The notes beneath the pieces were generated by a model. The model was given only the letters and a program-made list of their open reading frames with translations. It did not search any database and had not been told where the DNA came from. A stretch of DNA of 64,000 bases. It comes from Leifsonia sp. PS1209. Its GTDB lineage: Bacteria > Actinomycetota > Actinomycetes > Actinomycetales > Microbacteriaceae. This document shows, piece by piece, positions 16,977-27,152 of the stretch. Made by a program: the position numbers and the translations under genes. Position 1 is the stretch's first letter, and each line of letters begins with the position of its first letter. The stretch covers positions 1,860,001 to 1,924,000 of the forward strand of contig NZ_CP051154.1 in assembly GCF_012317045.1 (NCBI RefSeq), in the 5' to 3' direction.

Positions 16977-17831
16977 ATGTTCGACCCTGTGCTGCTCCGC
17001 ACCTTCCTCGCCGTGGCCGACACACACAGCTTCACGAAGGCCGCCGCGCGGCTCGGGATCAGCCAGCCGACGGTCAGCCAGCACGTCCGACGGCTCGAAG
17101 CGGCGGCGAAACGGCAGCTGGTCGCCCGCGACACCCGGGATGTGCGGCTGACGGACAACGGGGACGCGATGGCCGGGTTCGCCCGCACGATCCTCGCGGC
17201 ACACGCGGAGGCCGACCGCTACTTCAGCGGCTCGGCGATGCGCGGGCGACTGCGCTTCGGCGCGGCGGACGACCTCGCGATCACGACGCTCCCGCGCATC
17301 CTGCGCCACTTCCGGCAGCAGCACCCGCAGATCAACCTGGAGCTCACCGTCGACCAGTCCGCGCCGCTGTACCGTCGCCTGCAGGCGGGGCACCTCGACC
17401 TCATCTTCATCAAGCAGAACCCGGGTACGACGGAGGGCACGGTCGTCGCCACCGACGAGCTGGTCTGGATGGGGCAGGAGAAGACGGTGCTGGAGCCCGA
17501 GCATCCTGTGCCGCTGATCGCATACCAGGGGCCGAGCATCAGCCGTCAGATCACGATCGACGCGCTGGAGGCCGCCGGCCGCACCTGGCGGATCACCTGC
17601 AACACGCGCGAGGTGAACGGTGTGCTGGCCGCGGTGCGCGCCGGTATCGGGATCGCGGTGTTCCCCCGGTCGCTCATCCCCACCGACCTCATCAAGGTCA
17701 CCAACCGGTTCGGTCTGCCCGACCTCGGCCACGTCGACTTCACCCTGCTCTCCAACCCCGCCGCCGCGCGCGAGCCGGTCGACGCGCTCACCACCGCCAT
17801 CCTCGCCCGCGCCGTCACCCGCATCCCCTGA
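16977..17831 (+). CDS. LysR-family transcriptional regulator
   Basis: A 284-residue regulator. The N-terminal winged helix is unmistakable: FDPVLLRTFLAVADTHSFTK then AAARLGISQPTVSQHVRRLE. A periplasmic-binding-like effector domain spans about residues 90-280 (GRLRFGAADDLAI; HLDLIFIKQNPG; VRAGIGIAVFPRSLIP). The start is the ATG at 16977 because the family normally begins 4-6 residues before the first helix. It is divergent from the MFS gene, the arrangement of a LysR activator and its target exporter. Confidence 0.92.
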   Translation: MFDPVLLRTFLAVADTHSFTKAAARLGISQPTVSQHVRRLEAAAKRQLVARDTRDVRLTDNGDAMAGFARTILAAHAEADRYFSGSAMRGRLRFGAADDLAITTLPRILRHFRQQHPQINLELTVDQSAPLYRRLQAGHLDLIFIKQNPGTTEGTVVATDELVWMGQEKTVLEPEHPVPLIAYQGPSISRQITIDALEAAGRTWRITCNTREVNGVLAAVRAGIGIAVFPRSLIPTDLIKVTNRFGLPDLGHVDFTLLSNPAAAREPVDALTTAILARAVTRIP

Positions 17832-17836
17832 CCCCA

Positions 17837-17941
17837 GTCCCGAAGCCATCGAGCCGGGACTTATGCACGCGACACGCCGGGATGGGGCGTGCACAAGTCC
17901 CGGCTCGATGGCTTCGGGACGGCACGATGGCTTCGGGACGG
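17837..17941. repeat. Long inverted repeat with a third partial copy
   Basis: Arms 17837-17870 and 17887-17920 are complementary over 34 bp with a single mismatch (the outer 26 bp are perfect) around a 16-base loop. The last 15 bases of the right arm (CGATGGCTTCGGGAC) recur as a direct copy at about 17925-17939. The repeat lies between two convergent genes. It could fold as a bidirectional terminator but has no T-tract, and it looks like an interspersed repetitive element. Confidence 0.85.
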
Positions 17942-17949
17942 GAGGCGGG

Positions 17950-19167
17950 TCAGCCGACGATCGGGATGCGGTCGGGGTCCGGTGGGCGGAGGCCGCCGTC
18001 GGAGGAGCGCTTGCGCAGCGTGAGCGCGATGATCGGGAACGCGAGCACCGACAGCATCCCGGCTCCGACGAGCGCGGTGGCCGTCCCGGTCTTCAGGTCG
18101 CCCTCCGCCACCCCGATGTTGGTCACCGCCACGATGATCGGCAGACCGGTGGCGCTGAACAGCGTGAGCGCGCTGCGGTCGGCGAACGTCGACCCGCCCG
18201 GCGCGGCGAGCGAGCCCGGCAGCCCGCGCACGATCAGCATCAGGACCAGGAAGATCGGCAGCAGGAGCAGCGCGTGCGGGTCGGTGACGAGCGCGCGGAG
18301 GTCGAAGCCGATCCCGGTGTTGATGAAGAACACCGGCACCAGCACGCCGAACGCGACCGCCTCGAGCTTCCCCTCGACGAGTTTCGCGTCCGGCTCCGCG
18401 GCTCCGGAGAGCAGCACCCGGCAGATCACCCCGGCGGCGAACGCCCCGAGCAGCATGTCGAGTCCGAGCGCGAGGCTCAGCCCGACCAGTGCCGCGATCA
18501 CCATCACGATGAACCGCACGGCGAACTGCCCGCTGGTGTGCAGCGTCGCCCGCACTAGCCCGTGGAAGCGTTCGTGCCCTCCGCGCGCGGCGAACCAGAC
18601 GGCGAGGCCGGCGATCACCGCGAACGCGATCAGCACCAGGGAGGCCGCGAGCGGCTTCCGTCCGCTGAGGAACAGCGAGATGGCGAGCAGCGGACCGAAC
18701 TCGCCGACGGCGCCGACCGCGGTGACGGCGCGCCCGAACGACGTCTTCAGTTCGCCCGCATCCCGCAGCACCGGCATCAGCGTGCCGAGCGCGGTCGAGG
18801 TCAGTGCGATCCCCACGAACACGCCGGTCACCGCATCCGGGGACAGCAGGATGCCGATGACCACCCCGGCCACCAGCGAGATCAGCCAGCCGAGGGATGC
18901 GCGTTTCAGCGGCCGTCCCTTGATCGCCGCGAAGTCGATCTCGTTGCCCGCCATGAAGAACAGGAACGCCAGACCGAAGTTGGCGACAGCGTCGAGCATG
19001 TCCGACTTCGGCACCCAGCCGAGCACGGCCGGGCCGATCAGCAGGCCGAGCAGGATCTCGAACACGACGAGCGGGATCTTCGCCACCCGGCCGACCGCCG
19101 TGGCCAGCAACGACGCCACCACCGCGAGCAGCGGGACGAGCACGATGGTTCCGACGGCGGGGTCCAT
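17950..19167 (-). CDS. Cation:proton antiporter, CPA2/Kef type
   Basis: A 405-residue membrane protein with about 12 helices of the Na+/H+ exchanger fold. Visible blocks are [34 protein letters not shown] (conserved early helix with acidic residues), [16 protein letters not shown] and [15 protein letters not shown]. There is no C-terminal TrkA-N/RCK nucleotide domain, so gating by NAD or glutathione as in KefB/C is unlikely. The ion may be K+ or Na+. It is transcribed away from nadE. Confidence 0.88.
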   Translation of the reverse strand: MDPAVGTIVLVPLLAVVASLLATAVGRVAKIPLVVFEILLGLLIGPAVLGWVPKSDMLDAVANFGLAFLFFMAGNEIDFAAIKGRPLKRASLGWLISLVAGVVIGILLSPDAVTGVFVGIALTSTALGTLMPVLRDAGELKTSFGRAVTAVGAVGEFGPLLAISLFLSGRKPLAASLVLIAFAVIAGLAVWFAARGGHERFHGLVRATLHTSGQFAVRFIVMVIAALVGLSLALGLDMLLGAFAAGVICRVLLSGAAEPDAKLVEGKLEAVAFGVLVPVFFINTGIGFDLRALVTDPHALLLLPIFLVLMLIVRGLPGSLAAPGGSTFADRSALTLFSATGLPIIVAVTNIGVAEGDLKTGTATALVGAGMLSVLAFPIIALTLRKRSSDGGLRPPDPDRIPIVG

Positions 19168-19236
19168 GCGCCGATGCTACTGGCTGCGAGCGATCAGCGG
19201 CCGTTCACACGGCGGAAACGCACCGGGGATATGGTG

Positions 19237-20085
19237 ATGATCATGCGTGAACTCCAGGCCAGAATCATCGACGAACTGAACGTGAGCCCTGTCATCGACC
19301 CCGCCGCCGAGGTCGAGAAACGGGTGGGGTTCCTCGTCGAATACCTGACGACGACCGGCGCATCCGGTCTCGTCCTCGGCATCTCGGGCGGACAGGACTC
19401 CTCGCTCGCCGGCCGCCTCAGCCAGCTCGCCGTCGAACGCCTCGCCGAACGCGGGATCGACGCCGAGTTCATCGCCGTGCGGCTGCCGTATGCGGTGCAG
19501 CACGACGAAGACGACGCCCAGCTCGCCCTGTCGTTCATCCGGCCGCAGCGCACGGTGACGTTCAACATCCAGCGCGGCGTCGACGGCATCGAGGACGAAT
19601 ACCTGGATGCGATCGGCGACGACATGTCCGACTTCAACAAGGGCAACGTGAAGGCGCGCGCCAGGATGGTCGCGCAGTACGCCATCGCCGGGCAGCGCCG
19701 CCTGCTCGTCGTCGGCACGGACCACGCGGCGGAGGCCGTTACGGGCTTCTTCACGAAGTACGGCGACGGCGGCACCGACATCCTGCCGCTCGCCGGACTC
19801 AGCAAGCGGCAGGGCCGCGCCCTCCTGGAGTACCTGGATGCGCCGGCGCGCCTCTACACGAAGGCTCCGACGGCCGACCTCCTCGACCACAACCCCGGCC
19901 AGACCGACGAGGACAACCTCGGCCTGAGCTACGCGGACATCGACGCGTTCCTCGAAGGCGAGGACGTGCCGGACAGGGTCGCGGAGACTATCGAGGCGCG
20001 CTACCTGGCAACGGAGCACAAGCGGCAGCTGCCCGCCAGCATGTTCGACGAGTGGTGGCACCGCCGAGGCGACTACTCGCGCTGA
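19237..20085 (+). CDS. nadE: NAD+ synthetase (ammonia-dependent)
   Basis: A 282-residue N-type ATP pyrophosphatase that amidates deamido-NAD+. The ATP loop is [13 protein letters not shown] near residue 48; [19 protein letters not shown] and [19 protein letters not shown] are hallmark NadE segments, and the C-terminal [13 protein letters not shown] closes the family. There is no N-terminal glutaminase domain, so it needs free ammonia. The ATG at 19237 sits seven bases after GGGGA; ATGs at 19231 and 19243 are alternatives, the last aligning with E. coli NadE. Confidence 0.95.
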   Translation: MIMRELQARIIDELNVSPVIDPAAEVEKRVGFLVEYLTTTGASGLVLGISGGQDSSLAGRLSQLAVERLAERGIDAEFIAVRLPYAVQHDEDDAQLALSFIRPQRTVTFNIQRGVDGIEDEYLDAIGDDMSDFNKGNVKARARMVAQYAIAGQRRLLVVGTDHAAEAVTGFFTKYGDGGTDILPLAGLSKRQGRALLEYLDAPARLYTKAPTADLLDHNPGQTDEDNLGLSYADIDAFLEGEDVPDRVAETIEARYLATEHKRQLPASMFDEWWHRRGDYSR

Positions 20086-20107
20086 GGCGCTAGACCTCGC
20101 CGCTCAC

Positions 20108-20153
20108 GAAAATGGTCCAGGACCGCCACACCGTGGCAGTCCTGGACCATTTC
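20108..20153 (+). terminator. Strong hairpin terminator after nadE
   Basis: AATGGTCCAGGAC (20111-20123) pairs with GTCCTGGACCATT (20139-20151), with inner GCCAC/GTGGC pairing, followed by TTCTTCGT. It lies between convergent nadE and the membrane protein gene, so it can serve both. Confidence 0.85.
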
Positions 20154-20172
20154 TTCGTGGACCGGGGCCGGA

Positions 20173-20922
20173 TCAGACCGGCTGGTTGAGTTTCGACGTC
20201 GGGGCGGTGTCGGAGGCGACGGGGCCGGTGCCCGTGTCGCTGCCGGTGCGCTCTGCCGCGTAGGAGGGGAGCGGCGTCGTAGCGAGCTGCGTCTGGCCGG
20301 CCGGTGCCGGTGCCTGTGCCTGTGCCGTCTGGTCGCCAGTGTCGGCCGTGGTCGGCGCATACTGCTCGTGGTGCTGCTGGGCGACCCACGCATCCTGTTG
20401 TGCGATCAGCGTGCGGTCGGTGTCGGTGTTCTCGAAGCGCCAGCGTTCGAGGTCGCCCTGGAAGATGCGGCGCGCGCGGCTCGGCTTGTTCTGCCATTCG
20501 ATGAGGCGGTCGCGGAACTCCGCGATGGCCGGGTCGAGCTGGTAGCCGAACGTGGCAGACGCACGCTTCATCTCTGCGAGCTGGTGTCCTGCCCAGTTCG
20601 CCGCGATGCCGGAGCCCTTGATCGGGAGCAGTCGCACCATGATGTCGGCCTGGCCGACGGCGCGGTCGGAGAGCACCTGCTCACCCGGGGTGAGGGAGTT
20701 CCAGACGGACGCCTCCGTCGCAGCGTCGACGAGCGCCGCGATGGCGGACGCCTTCTGCTGACGGTCGGTGCGGGAGAGCAGCCCTTTGACCGCGCCGCGC
20801 GCGATCCAGGCGCCCAGCAGTCCGGCAATGATCACGGCGACGGCGAGAACCACCGCGTTGAACACCACCGGCTGCGCGTCGGACGAAGTGAGCCAATCCA
20901 CGAAATCATTCCACCACTGCAT
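20173..20922 (-). CDS. Single-pass membrane protein of unknown function (249 aa)
   Basis: One N-terminal transmembrane helix (about 19-40: VVFNAVVLAVAVIIAGLLGA) precedes a helical cytoplasmic domain with QADIMVRLLPIKGSGIAANW and conserved Trp/Arg residues (about 85-165). A Gln/Ala/Thr/Pro-rich low-complexity tail follows from about 185 to the end. The family looks specific to actinobacteria and I cannot name a function. Its 3' end shares the terminator with nadE. Confidence 0.75.
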   Translation of the reverse strand: MQWWNDFVDWLTSSDAQPVVFNAVVLAVAVIIAGLLGAWIARGAVKGLLSRTDRQQKASAIAALVDAATEASVWNSLTPGEQVLSDRAVGQADIMVRLLPIKGSGIAANWAGHQLAEMKRASATFGYQLDPAIAEFRDRLIEWQNKPSRARRIFQGDLERWRFENTDTDRTLIAQQDAWVAQQHHEQYAPTTADTGDQTAQAQAPAPAGQTQLATTPLPSYAAERTGSDTGTGPVASDTAPTSKLNQPV

Positions 20923-21016
20923 GCGGTGATGTTAACCTCGGCGGTCTCTCATCTCCGGCACGCCGCCCGGCGCGTCCGCGTCCCCGTGATCAAGGTGTGA
21001 CAGAACCCGCCCGCCG

Positions 21017-22033
21017 CTACTCGTCTTCGAGGTGCTCCGTGCCGTCCACGGCGTACGGCTCGATGCTGGCGATCTCGTCCGCGGTGAGTGCTGGTGCGTC
21101 GAGCGCGGCGATGTTCTGCTCTAGCTGGGCGACACTGGATGCGCCGATCAGCGCGCTCGTGACGCCCGGCTGCCGCAGCACCCAGCTGAGCGCCAGCTGC
21201 GCGAGCGACTGGCCGCGGGCGGCGGCGATGTCGTTGAGCGCGCGGGCGCGTTCCAGGTACACAGGGCTCAGCTGCTTCTCCGACAGGAAGTGACTGGTGG
21301 CCGCGCGGGAGCCGGCGGGAACGGTGCCGTCCAGGTAGCGGTCGGTGAGCATCCCCTGGGCGAGCGGCGAGAAGACGATGCTTCCTGCTCCCACCTCCTC
21401 GAGCACGGGGAACAGGCCGTCTTCGATGTGCCTGTCGAACATCGAGTACCGCGGCTGGTGGATGAGCAGCGGGACCCCGTGGTCGGCCAAGGCCGCCGCA
21501 GCTGCCGTGGTCTGCTCCGGCGAATAGTTGGAGATGCCGGCGTAGAGCGCCTTGCCCTGCTTCACGGCCGTGGCGAGCGCGCCCATCGTCTCCTCGATCG
21601 GAGTCTCCGGGTCCGGCCGGTGCGAGTAGAAGATGTCGACGTAGTCCAGCCCGAGGCGGCCGAGGCTCTGGTCGAGCGACGACAGCATCGTCTTGCGGGA
21701 GCCCCACTCGCCGTACGGGCCGTTCCACATGAAGTACCCGGCCTTCGTGGAGACCACGATCTCGTCGCGGTACGGCAGGAGGTCTTCGCGCAGGATGCGT
21801 CCGAAGTTGGTCTCGGCGGTGCCGGCGGGAGGCCCGTAGTTGTTTGCGAGGTCGAAATGGGTGACGCCGAGGTCGAACGCGCGGCGCACGATGGCGCGCT
21901 GGGTCTCGATCGGGCGCTCGTCGCCGAAGTTGTGCCACAGCCCGAGCGACAGGGCAGGAAGCTTCAGCCCGCTGCGTCCGCTGCGGTTGTACGTCATCGT
22001 CTCGTAGCGGTTCTCCGCGGGTTCGTAAGCCAT
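21017..22033 (-). CDS. Aldo/keto reductase, YghZ-like (glyceraldehyde-3-phosphate reductase type)
   Basis: A 338-residue NADPH-dependent reductase. Signature segments are HFDLANNYGPPAGTAE (catalytic Asp/Tyr), KAGYFMWNGPYGEWGSRK and YVDIFYSHRPDPETPIEET (catalytic His); the YGPP and MWNGPYGEWGS loops mark the E. coli YghZ/Gpr group, which detoxifies L-glyceraldehyde 3-phosphate and methylglyoxal. The start is the ATG at 22033 (MAYEPAENRYETMTY). It is divergent from msrA with 47 bp between, so both may answer to redox or carbonyl stress (inference). Confidence 0.9.
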   Translation of the reverse strand: MAYEPAENRYETMTYNRSGRSGLKLPALSLGLWHNFGDERPIETQRAIVRRAFDLGVTHFDLANNYGPPAGTAETNFGRILREDLLPYRDEIVVSTKAGYFMWNGPYGEWGSRKTMLSSLDQSLGRLGLDYVDIFYSHRPDPETPIEETMGALATAVKQGKALYAGISNYSPEQTTAAAAALADHGVPLLIHQPRYSMFDRHIEDGLFPVLEEVGAGSIVFSPLAQGMLTDRYLDGTVPAGSRAATSHFLSEKQLSPVYLERARALNDIAAARGQSLAQLALSWVLRQPGVTSALIGASSVAQLEQNIAALDAPALTADEIASIEPYAVDGTEHLEDE

Positions 22034-22080
22034 GTCTTCATCGTAGGAGAATGGGGAGGATCGAAACGAAAGGGATGTTG

Positions 22081-22608
22081 ATGGACACATATGTCATCGC
22101 CGGTGGGTGCTTCTGGTGCCTGGATGCGGTCTACCGTGTCCTCCGCGGCGTGCAGGACGTCGTCTCCGGATACACGGGCGGCACCGCCGTCGACCCCACG
22201 TACGAAGAGGTCTGCACCGGCTCGACCGGCCACGCGGAGGCCGTCGCGGTCACCTTCGACCCCGAGGTGATCCCGCCGAGCGTCATCCTCGACGTGTTCT
22301 TCACCCTCCACGACCCCACCCAGCTGAACCGCCAGGGCGCCGACATCGGCACCCAGTACCGTTCGGCGATGTTCTACGACGGCGACGAGCAGAAGGCACA
22401 GTTCGAAGCGGCCATCGAGCGCGCGAAGACCTACTGGGACGGCACCGTCGTCACCACGCTCGAGCCGCTCGGCACCTTCTACCGCGCCGAGGAGTACCAC
22501 CAGGACTTCTTCGCCAAGAACCCCGGCCAGGGATACTGCCTGGCGGTGGCCCAGCCGAAGGTGAACAAGATCAGGGCCTCGTACGCGCCGTATGTGATCG
22601 CGGCGTAG
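22081..22608 (+). CDS. msrA: Peptide-methionine (S)-S-oxide reductase MsrA
   Basis: A 175-residue repair enzyme reducing methionine-S-sulfoxide. The catalytic motif GGCFWCLD is at residues 8-15; GYTGGT, the GHAEAV strand and RAEEYHQDFF complete the fold. A resolving-Cys candidate is C-terminal (GQGYCLAV). The ATG at 22081 is preferred because AAAGGGA lies seven bases upstream. Confidence 0.95.
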   Translation: MDTYVIAGGCFWCLDAVYRVLRGVQDVVSGYTGGTAVDPTYEEVCTGSTGHAEAVAVTFDPEVIPPSVILDVFFTLHDPTQLNRQGADIGTQYRSAMFYDGDEQKAQFEAAIERAKTYWDGTVVTTLEPLGTFYRAEEYHQDFFAKNPGQGYCLAVAQPKVNKIRASYAPYVIAA

Positions 22609-22776
22609 CGGGCGCGCGGGCTTCTGCGCCGCGCTTCTCCGTCGCGCCCCTTCCGCCCAGCTCCTCCACAGCATCTGGCCGAGCCGACTTCTCCACAGTT
22701 CTCCCGCGCCCGGTCCGGCGCCGACGCTCTCCCCGCAGACTCGGAAAACCACACCGAGCCTTTCGAGGAGAGCACC

Positions 22777-23184
22777 ATGAACGACACCATCACCGTCACC
22801 GGAGTCGTCGCGACCGACCCGCGCCACATCGTCACCACCGAGGGCCTCTCGGTCACGAGCTTCCGCCTCATCAGCACGAACACCGTCTACGACGTGGATG
22901 CGGACGCCTGGCAGAACACCCGGTGCAACTGGTTCACGGTCTCCGCATACCGGCAGCTCGCCTCCAACGTGGCCGGCTGCGTCAGCCGCGGCGATCCGGT
23001 CCTGGTCACCGGCCGTCTCACCGTGCGCGAATGGTCCGACGGAGACGACACGTCTTCGCGCGGGATCACGGCAGAGATCGAGGCGGACGCGATCGGCCAC
23101 GACCTCGCGTGGGGGAGCGCGACGTTCGCGCGCACCGTCCAGGGCGTCCGCGCGGTCGACGTTCCCTCAGCGACGGCTGTCTAG
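22777..23184 (+). CDS. Single-stranded DNA-binding protein paralogue
   Basis: A 135-residue OB-fold protein: TITVTGVVATDPRHI, SFRLISTN, NWFTVSAYRQLASNV and GDPVLVTGRLTVREW follow the SSB strand order. It lacks the Gly-rich linker and acidic DDDIPF-type tip that recruits partners in housekeeping SSB, ending instead in VDVPSATAV. It is therefore probably an accessory paralogue, as used in recombination or transformation in other bacteria. A good AGGAGA precedes the ATG. Confidence 0.85.
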   Translation: MNDTITVTGVVATDPRHIVTTEGLSVTSFRLISTNTVYDVDADAWQNTRCNWFTVSAYRQLASNVAGCVSRGDPVLVTGRLTVREWSDGDDTSSRGITAEIEADAIGHDLAWGSATFARTVQGVRAVDVPSATAV

Positions 23185-23258
23185 AATGAGGCATAACGAT
23201 TCGAGCGCTGCCGTCCAGGCAGCGGCCCGCCCGGGCCGGAGTCCAGCGACGGAGAGCG

Positions 23259-23822
23259 ATGCCCCACCTGCCCAGCCCCCACGCCGCGCCGGCCGCTGCC
23301 CGGCCCACCCACGCTCCCGCGGGTGCGACCGCCACCGCGCGCCCACTGCGCCACCTGCTCGCATCCACCGCCGGGGTGCTCCTCATCGCAGGCTCGCTCG
23401 CCGGTTGCGTCGGTGGAACCCCCGACCCGGCCACGACAGCGCCGACACCATCCTCCACGCCGTCCGCTACGAGCACCCCATCCGCAGTTCCGGAACTCGT
23501 CCCCGGCGGCACCGCCCAGCAGAACCTCCCCTTCTTCGACAAGGTCAACCGGGCCACCCTCGCGGCGAACCCCGCCGCGAAGGGCCGCGACTTCATCGAC
23601 GCCCTCGTCGCGGCCGGCTTCGACAAGTCGGCCATGCAACTCACGGTCGACACCACCACGATCGGCCTGGCCGCCAACTCGATCCAGTTCTCGGTCAAGC
23701 TCGGCGACACCTGCCTCATCGGCCAGAACGGCGCAGACGCGGGCGGCTACAACAGCCTGACCACCCCGGTCCTCGGCACCGGCGGCTGCCTCGTCGGCCA
23801 AACCAGGGCGATCGACTGGTAG
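23259..23822 (+). CDS. Putative lipoprotein, actinobacterial family
   Basis: A 187-residue secreted protein. A long N-terminal region precedes the signal helix HLLASTAGVLLIAGSLAGC; LAGC is a good lipobox with the Cys at about residue 51. A Thr/Ser/Pro-rich linker (about 55-80) leads to a compact domain (LPFFDKVNRATLAANPAAKG to the C-terminus) with two Cys residues. I recognise the domain only as a conserved actinobacterial family of unknown function. The first ~30 residues are unusual for a signal peptide, so a later start is possible. Confidence 0.7.
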   Translation: MPHLPSPHAAPAAARPTHAPAGATATARPLRHLLASTAGVLLIAGSLAGCVGGTPDPATTAPTPSSTPSATSTPSAVPELVPGGTAQQNLPFFDKVNRATLAANPAAKGRDFIDALVAAGFDKSAMQLTVDTTTIGLAANSIQFSVKLGDTCLIGQNGADAGGYNSLTTPVLGTGGCLVGQTRAIDW

Positions 23823-23866
23823 CGGAGCCCTCCCGCCCGCTGGACCGGCCGACCCCATCCTCCGAA

Positions 23867-23879
23867 TAGACTGGACCTC
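23867..23879 (+). promoter_or_regulatory. Leaderless promoter -10 box
   Basis: TAGACT at 23867-23872 is seven bases before the ATG at 23880 of the ABC-F gene. Confidence 0.5.
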
Positions 23880-25562
<1,683 letters not shown>

Positions 25563-25603
25563 CACTCTCGTCGGCCGGCGCGCACAGACCGAAGGGCTGC
25601 CTG

Positions 25604-26080
25604 ATGCGACTGCATGTTCCGATCAAGCTCCGGTGGAGCGACCTGGATGCGTACGGGCACGTCAACAACGCCGAGATGCTGCGCCTCCTGGAGGAGGCGC
25701 GCATCGAGGCGTTCTGGGTCACCGACGACGCCGAAGAGGCGGTCGGAGGGTCGACCGCCGTCCTCGACGGGCGACCGGGCGCAGACACGCTGACGCTGAT
25801 CGCGCGGCAGGAAATCGAGTATCTCGCCCCCATCCCGTATCTGCGGCAACCGCTCGACGTGCAGCTGTGGCTGGGCAGGCTCGGCGGGGCGAGCCTGGAG
25901 GTCTGCTACGAGGTGCGGTCGCCCGCAGGCACTGAGCCGGAGATCCTGTTCTCGCGGGCGGCGACGACCATCGTGCTGGTGGATGCGGCCAGCCAGCGTC
26001 CTCGGCGCATCAACGAGCGCGAGCGGGCAGCCTGGACGCCGTACCTCGACGACCCCGTGCAGTTCACCAAGCGCGCCTGA
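25604..26080 (+). CDS. Acyl-CoA thioesterase, hotdog fold (4HBT family)
   Basis: A 158-residue hotdog protein beginning MRLHVPIKLRWSDLDAYGHV; RWSDLDAYGHVNN carries the catalytic Asp typical of 4-hydroxybenzoyl-CoA thioesterase-like enzymes. RQEIEYLAPIPY and a closing TTIVLVD strand follow. The ATG at 25604 lies 41 bp after ettA, so the two may be co-transcribed. Its acyl-CoA substrate is unknown. Confidence 0.85.
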   Translation: MRLHVPIKLRWSDLDAYGHVNNAEMLRLLEEARIEAFWVTDDAEEAVGGSTAVLDGRPGADTLTLIARQEIEYLAPIPYLRQPLDVQLWLGRLGGASLEVCYEVRSPAGTEPEILFSRAATTIVLVDAASQRPRRINERERAAWTPYLDDPVQFTKRA

Positions 26081-26086
26081 CGCCGC

Positions 26087-26515
26087 CTACTTCGTCACGG
26101 TGACCGTCTCGCCGGACACCGTGGCGGTCAGCTTCGGGAGCGGCTGGCTGGCCGGTCCGCCGAGCACGTCCCCGGTGGTGGCGTCGAAGCGCGAGCCGTG
26201 GCACGGGCAGTCGAACTCTTTACCTTGCGGTGCGACCGTGCATCCCTGATGGGTGCAGACGGCGCTGAACGCGACCACCTTTCCCGCGGTCGGCTGCGAG
26301 ACCACGATCGGCGCAGAGCCCATCTTCGCCGAGACGGCGCCTCCGACCGGGATGGACGACAGCGGCACCTTCACGGAGCTGTCCGAGCCCGTCGGCTCCG
26401 AGCCGTCGGCGCCGTCCGCGCTGCACGCGGTGAGCAGCAACGCCCCGGCCCCGACGGCGGTGGCACCGCCGAGCTGGACGAGGGTGCGGCGGGTGAGCGG
26501 TGTCGAGTCGTTCAT
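26087..26515 (-). CDS. Secreted Rieske [2Fe-2S] protein
   Basis: A 142-residue exported iron-sulfur protein. The N-terminus has a Tat-like signal ([10 protein letters not shown]) ending in a lipobox-like LLTAC at about residue 30, so it is probably a Tat-exported lipoprotein. The Rieske cluster ligands are CTHQGC and CPCHGSRFD. It probably shuttles electrons outside the membrane. It faces the sigma factor gene, and both promoters match the SigL pattern, suggesting it belongs to that regulon. Confidence 0.9.
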   Translation of the reverse strand: MNDSTPLTRRTLVQLGGATAVGAGALLLTACSADGADGSEPTGSDSSVKVPLSSIPVGGAVSAKMGSAPIVVSQPTAGKVVAFSAVCTHQGCTVAPQGKEFDCPCHGSRFDATTGDVLGGPASQPLPKLTATVSGETVTVTK

Positions 26516-26554
26516 GCGGGGTCCTCCCGGTCGGCGTAGCGTTCTCTTACGGTA

Positions 26555-26582
26555 TGCACGAAGCTGCTGTGCGTACGGTTCA
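26555..26582 (-). promoter_or_regulatory. SigL-type ECF promoter of the Rieske gene
   Basis: On the minus strand TGAACC (26582-26577) and CGTGCA (26560-26555) are separated by 16 bp, matching the TGAACC-N15-18-CGT pattern described for mycobacterial SigL. It mirrors the sigma gene's own promoter. Confidence 0.65.
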
Positions 26583-26599
26583 CAGCGCAGTGTCGCAGA

Positions 26600-26627
26600 T
26601 GAACCTTTTCGCATCCTGTCCCGTGTC
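26600..26627 (+). promoter_or_regulatory. SigL-type ECF autoregulatory promoter
   Basis: TGAACC (26600-26605) and CGTGTC (26622-26627) are separated by 16 bp and lie 16 bp before the sigma factor start, the expected place for positive autoregulation of an ECF sigma factor. Confidence 0.7.
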
Positions 26628-26642
26628 TGTGGTGGAGGTGTC

Positions 26643-27152
26643 ATGGCGAACGAGGATGCGCGGCTGCTGCGCGAACTGCACGATCAGCACGCGCAAGCGG
26701 TCTGGCGCTATGTCGTGCATCTCACCGGCGACAGGGCGATGGCCGACGACATCGTGCAGGAGACGCTGCTGCGGGCGTGGAAGCGGCCCGCCGTGCTCGA
26801 CCAGTCGCAGTCGTCGGCAAGGGCGTGGCTGTTCACCGTCGCCCGCAACCTCGTGATCGACGACAAGCGCAGCGCGCGCAACCTGCACGAATACGGCACG
26901 GACACCCTGCCGGAGCGCCCGGGGAACAGCGAGTCGGACGCCGTGCTGGACGCCTGGCTGGTGTCGGATGCGCTGGCCGAGCTGTCCGTCGAACACCGCG
27001 CCGTGATCGTCCACGCCTACTACGGCGGACGGTCGATCGCGGAGATCTCGCGCGAACTGGACGTTCCGGAGGGGACGGTCAAGTCGCGCATCCACTACGG
27101 TTTGCGAGCGCTTCGACTCGCCCTGCAGGAGAGGGGAGTGACGGAGCGATGA
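26643..27152 (+). CDS. ECF sigma factor, SigL-like
   Basis: A 169-residue sigma-70 protein. Region 2 spans about 8-75 ([20 protein letters not shown], then [16 protein letters not shown]) and region 4 about 105-160 ([20 protein letters not shown], then [20 protein letters not shown]). It starts at the ATG at 26643 behind GGAGGTG. The overlapping downstream zinc-finger anti-sigma gene and the promoter sequence resemble the sigL-rslA locus of Mycobacterium. Orthology is inferred. Confidence 0.9.
   Translation: MANEDARLLRELHDQHAQAVWRYVVHLTGDRAMADDIVQETLLRAWKRPAVLDQSQSSARAWLFTVARNLVIDDKRSARNLHEYGTDTLPERPGNSESDAVLDAWLVSDALAELSVEHRAVIVHAYYGGRSIAEISRELDVPEGTVKSRIHYGLRALRLALQERGVTER

Noticed and set aside
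22650..22710. DnaA boxes (two CTCCACAG motifs) before the SSB paralogue
   Set aside because: Both differ from TTATCCACA and there are only two; no replication gene is near, so an origin is not supported.
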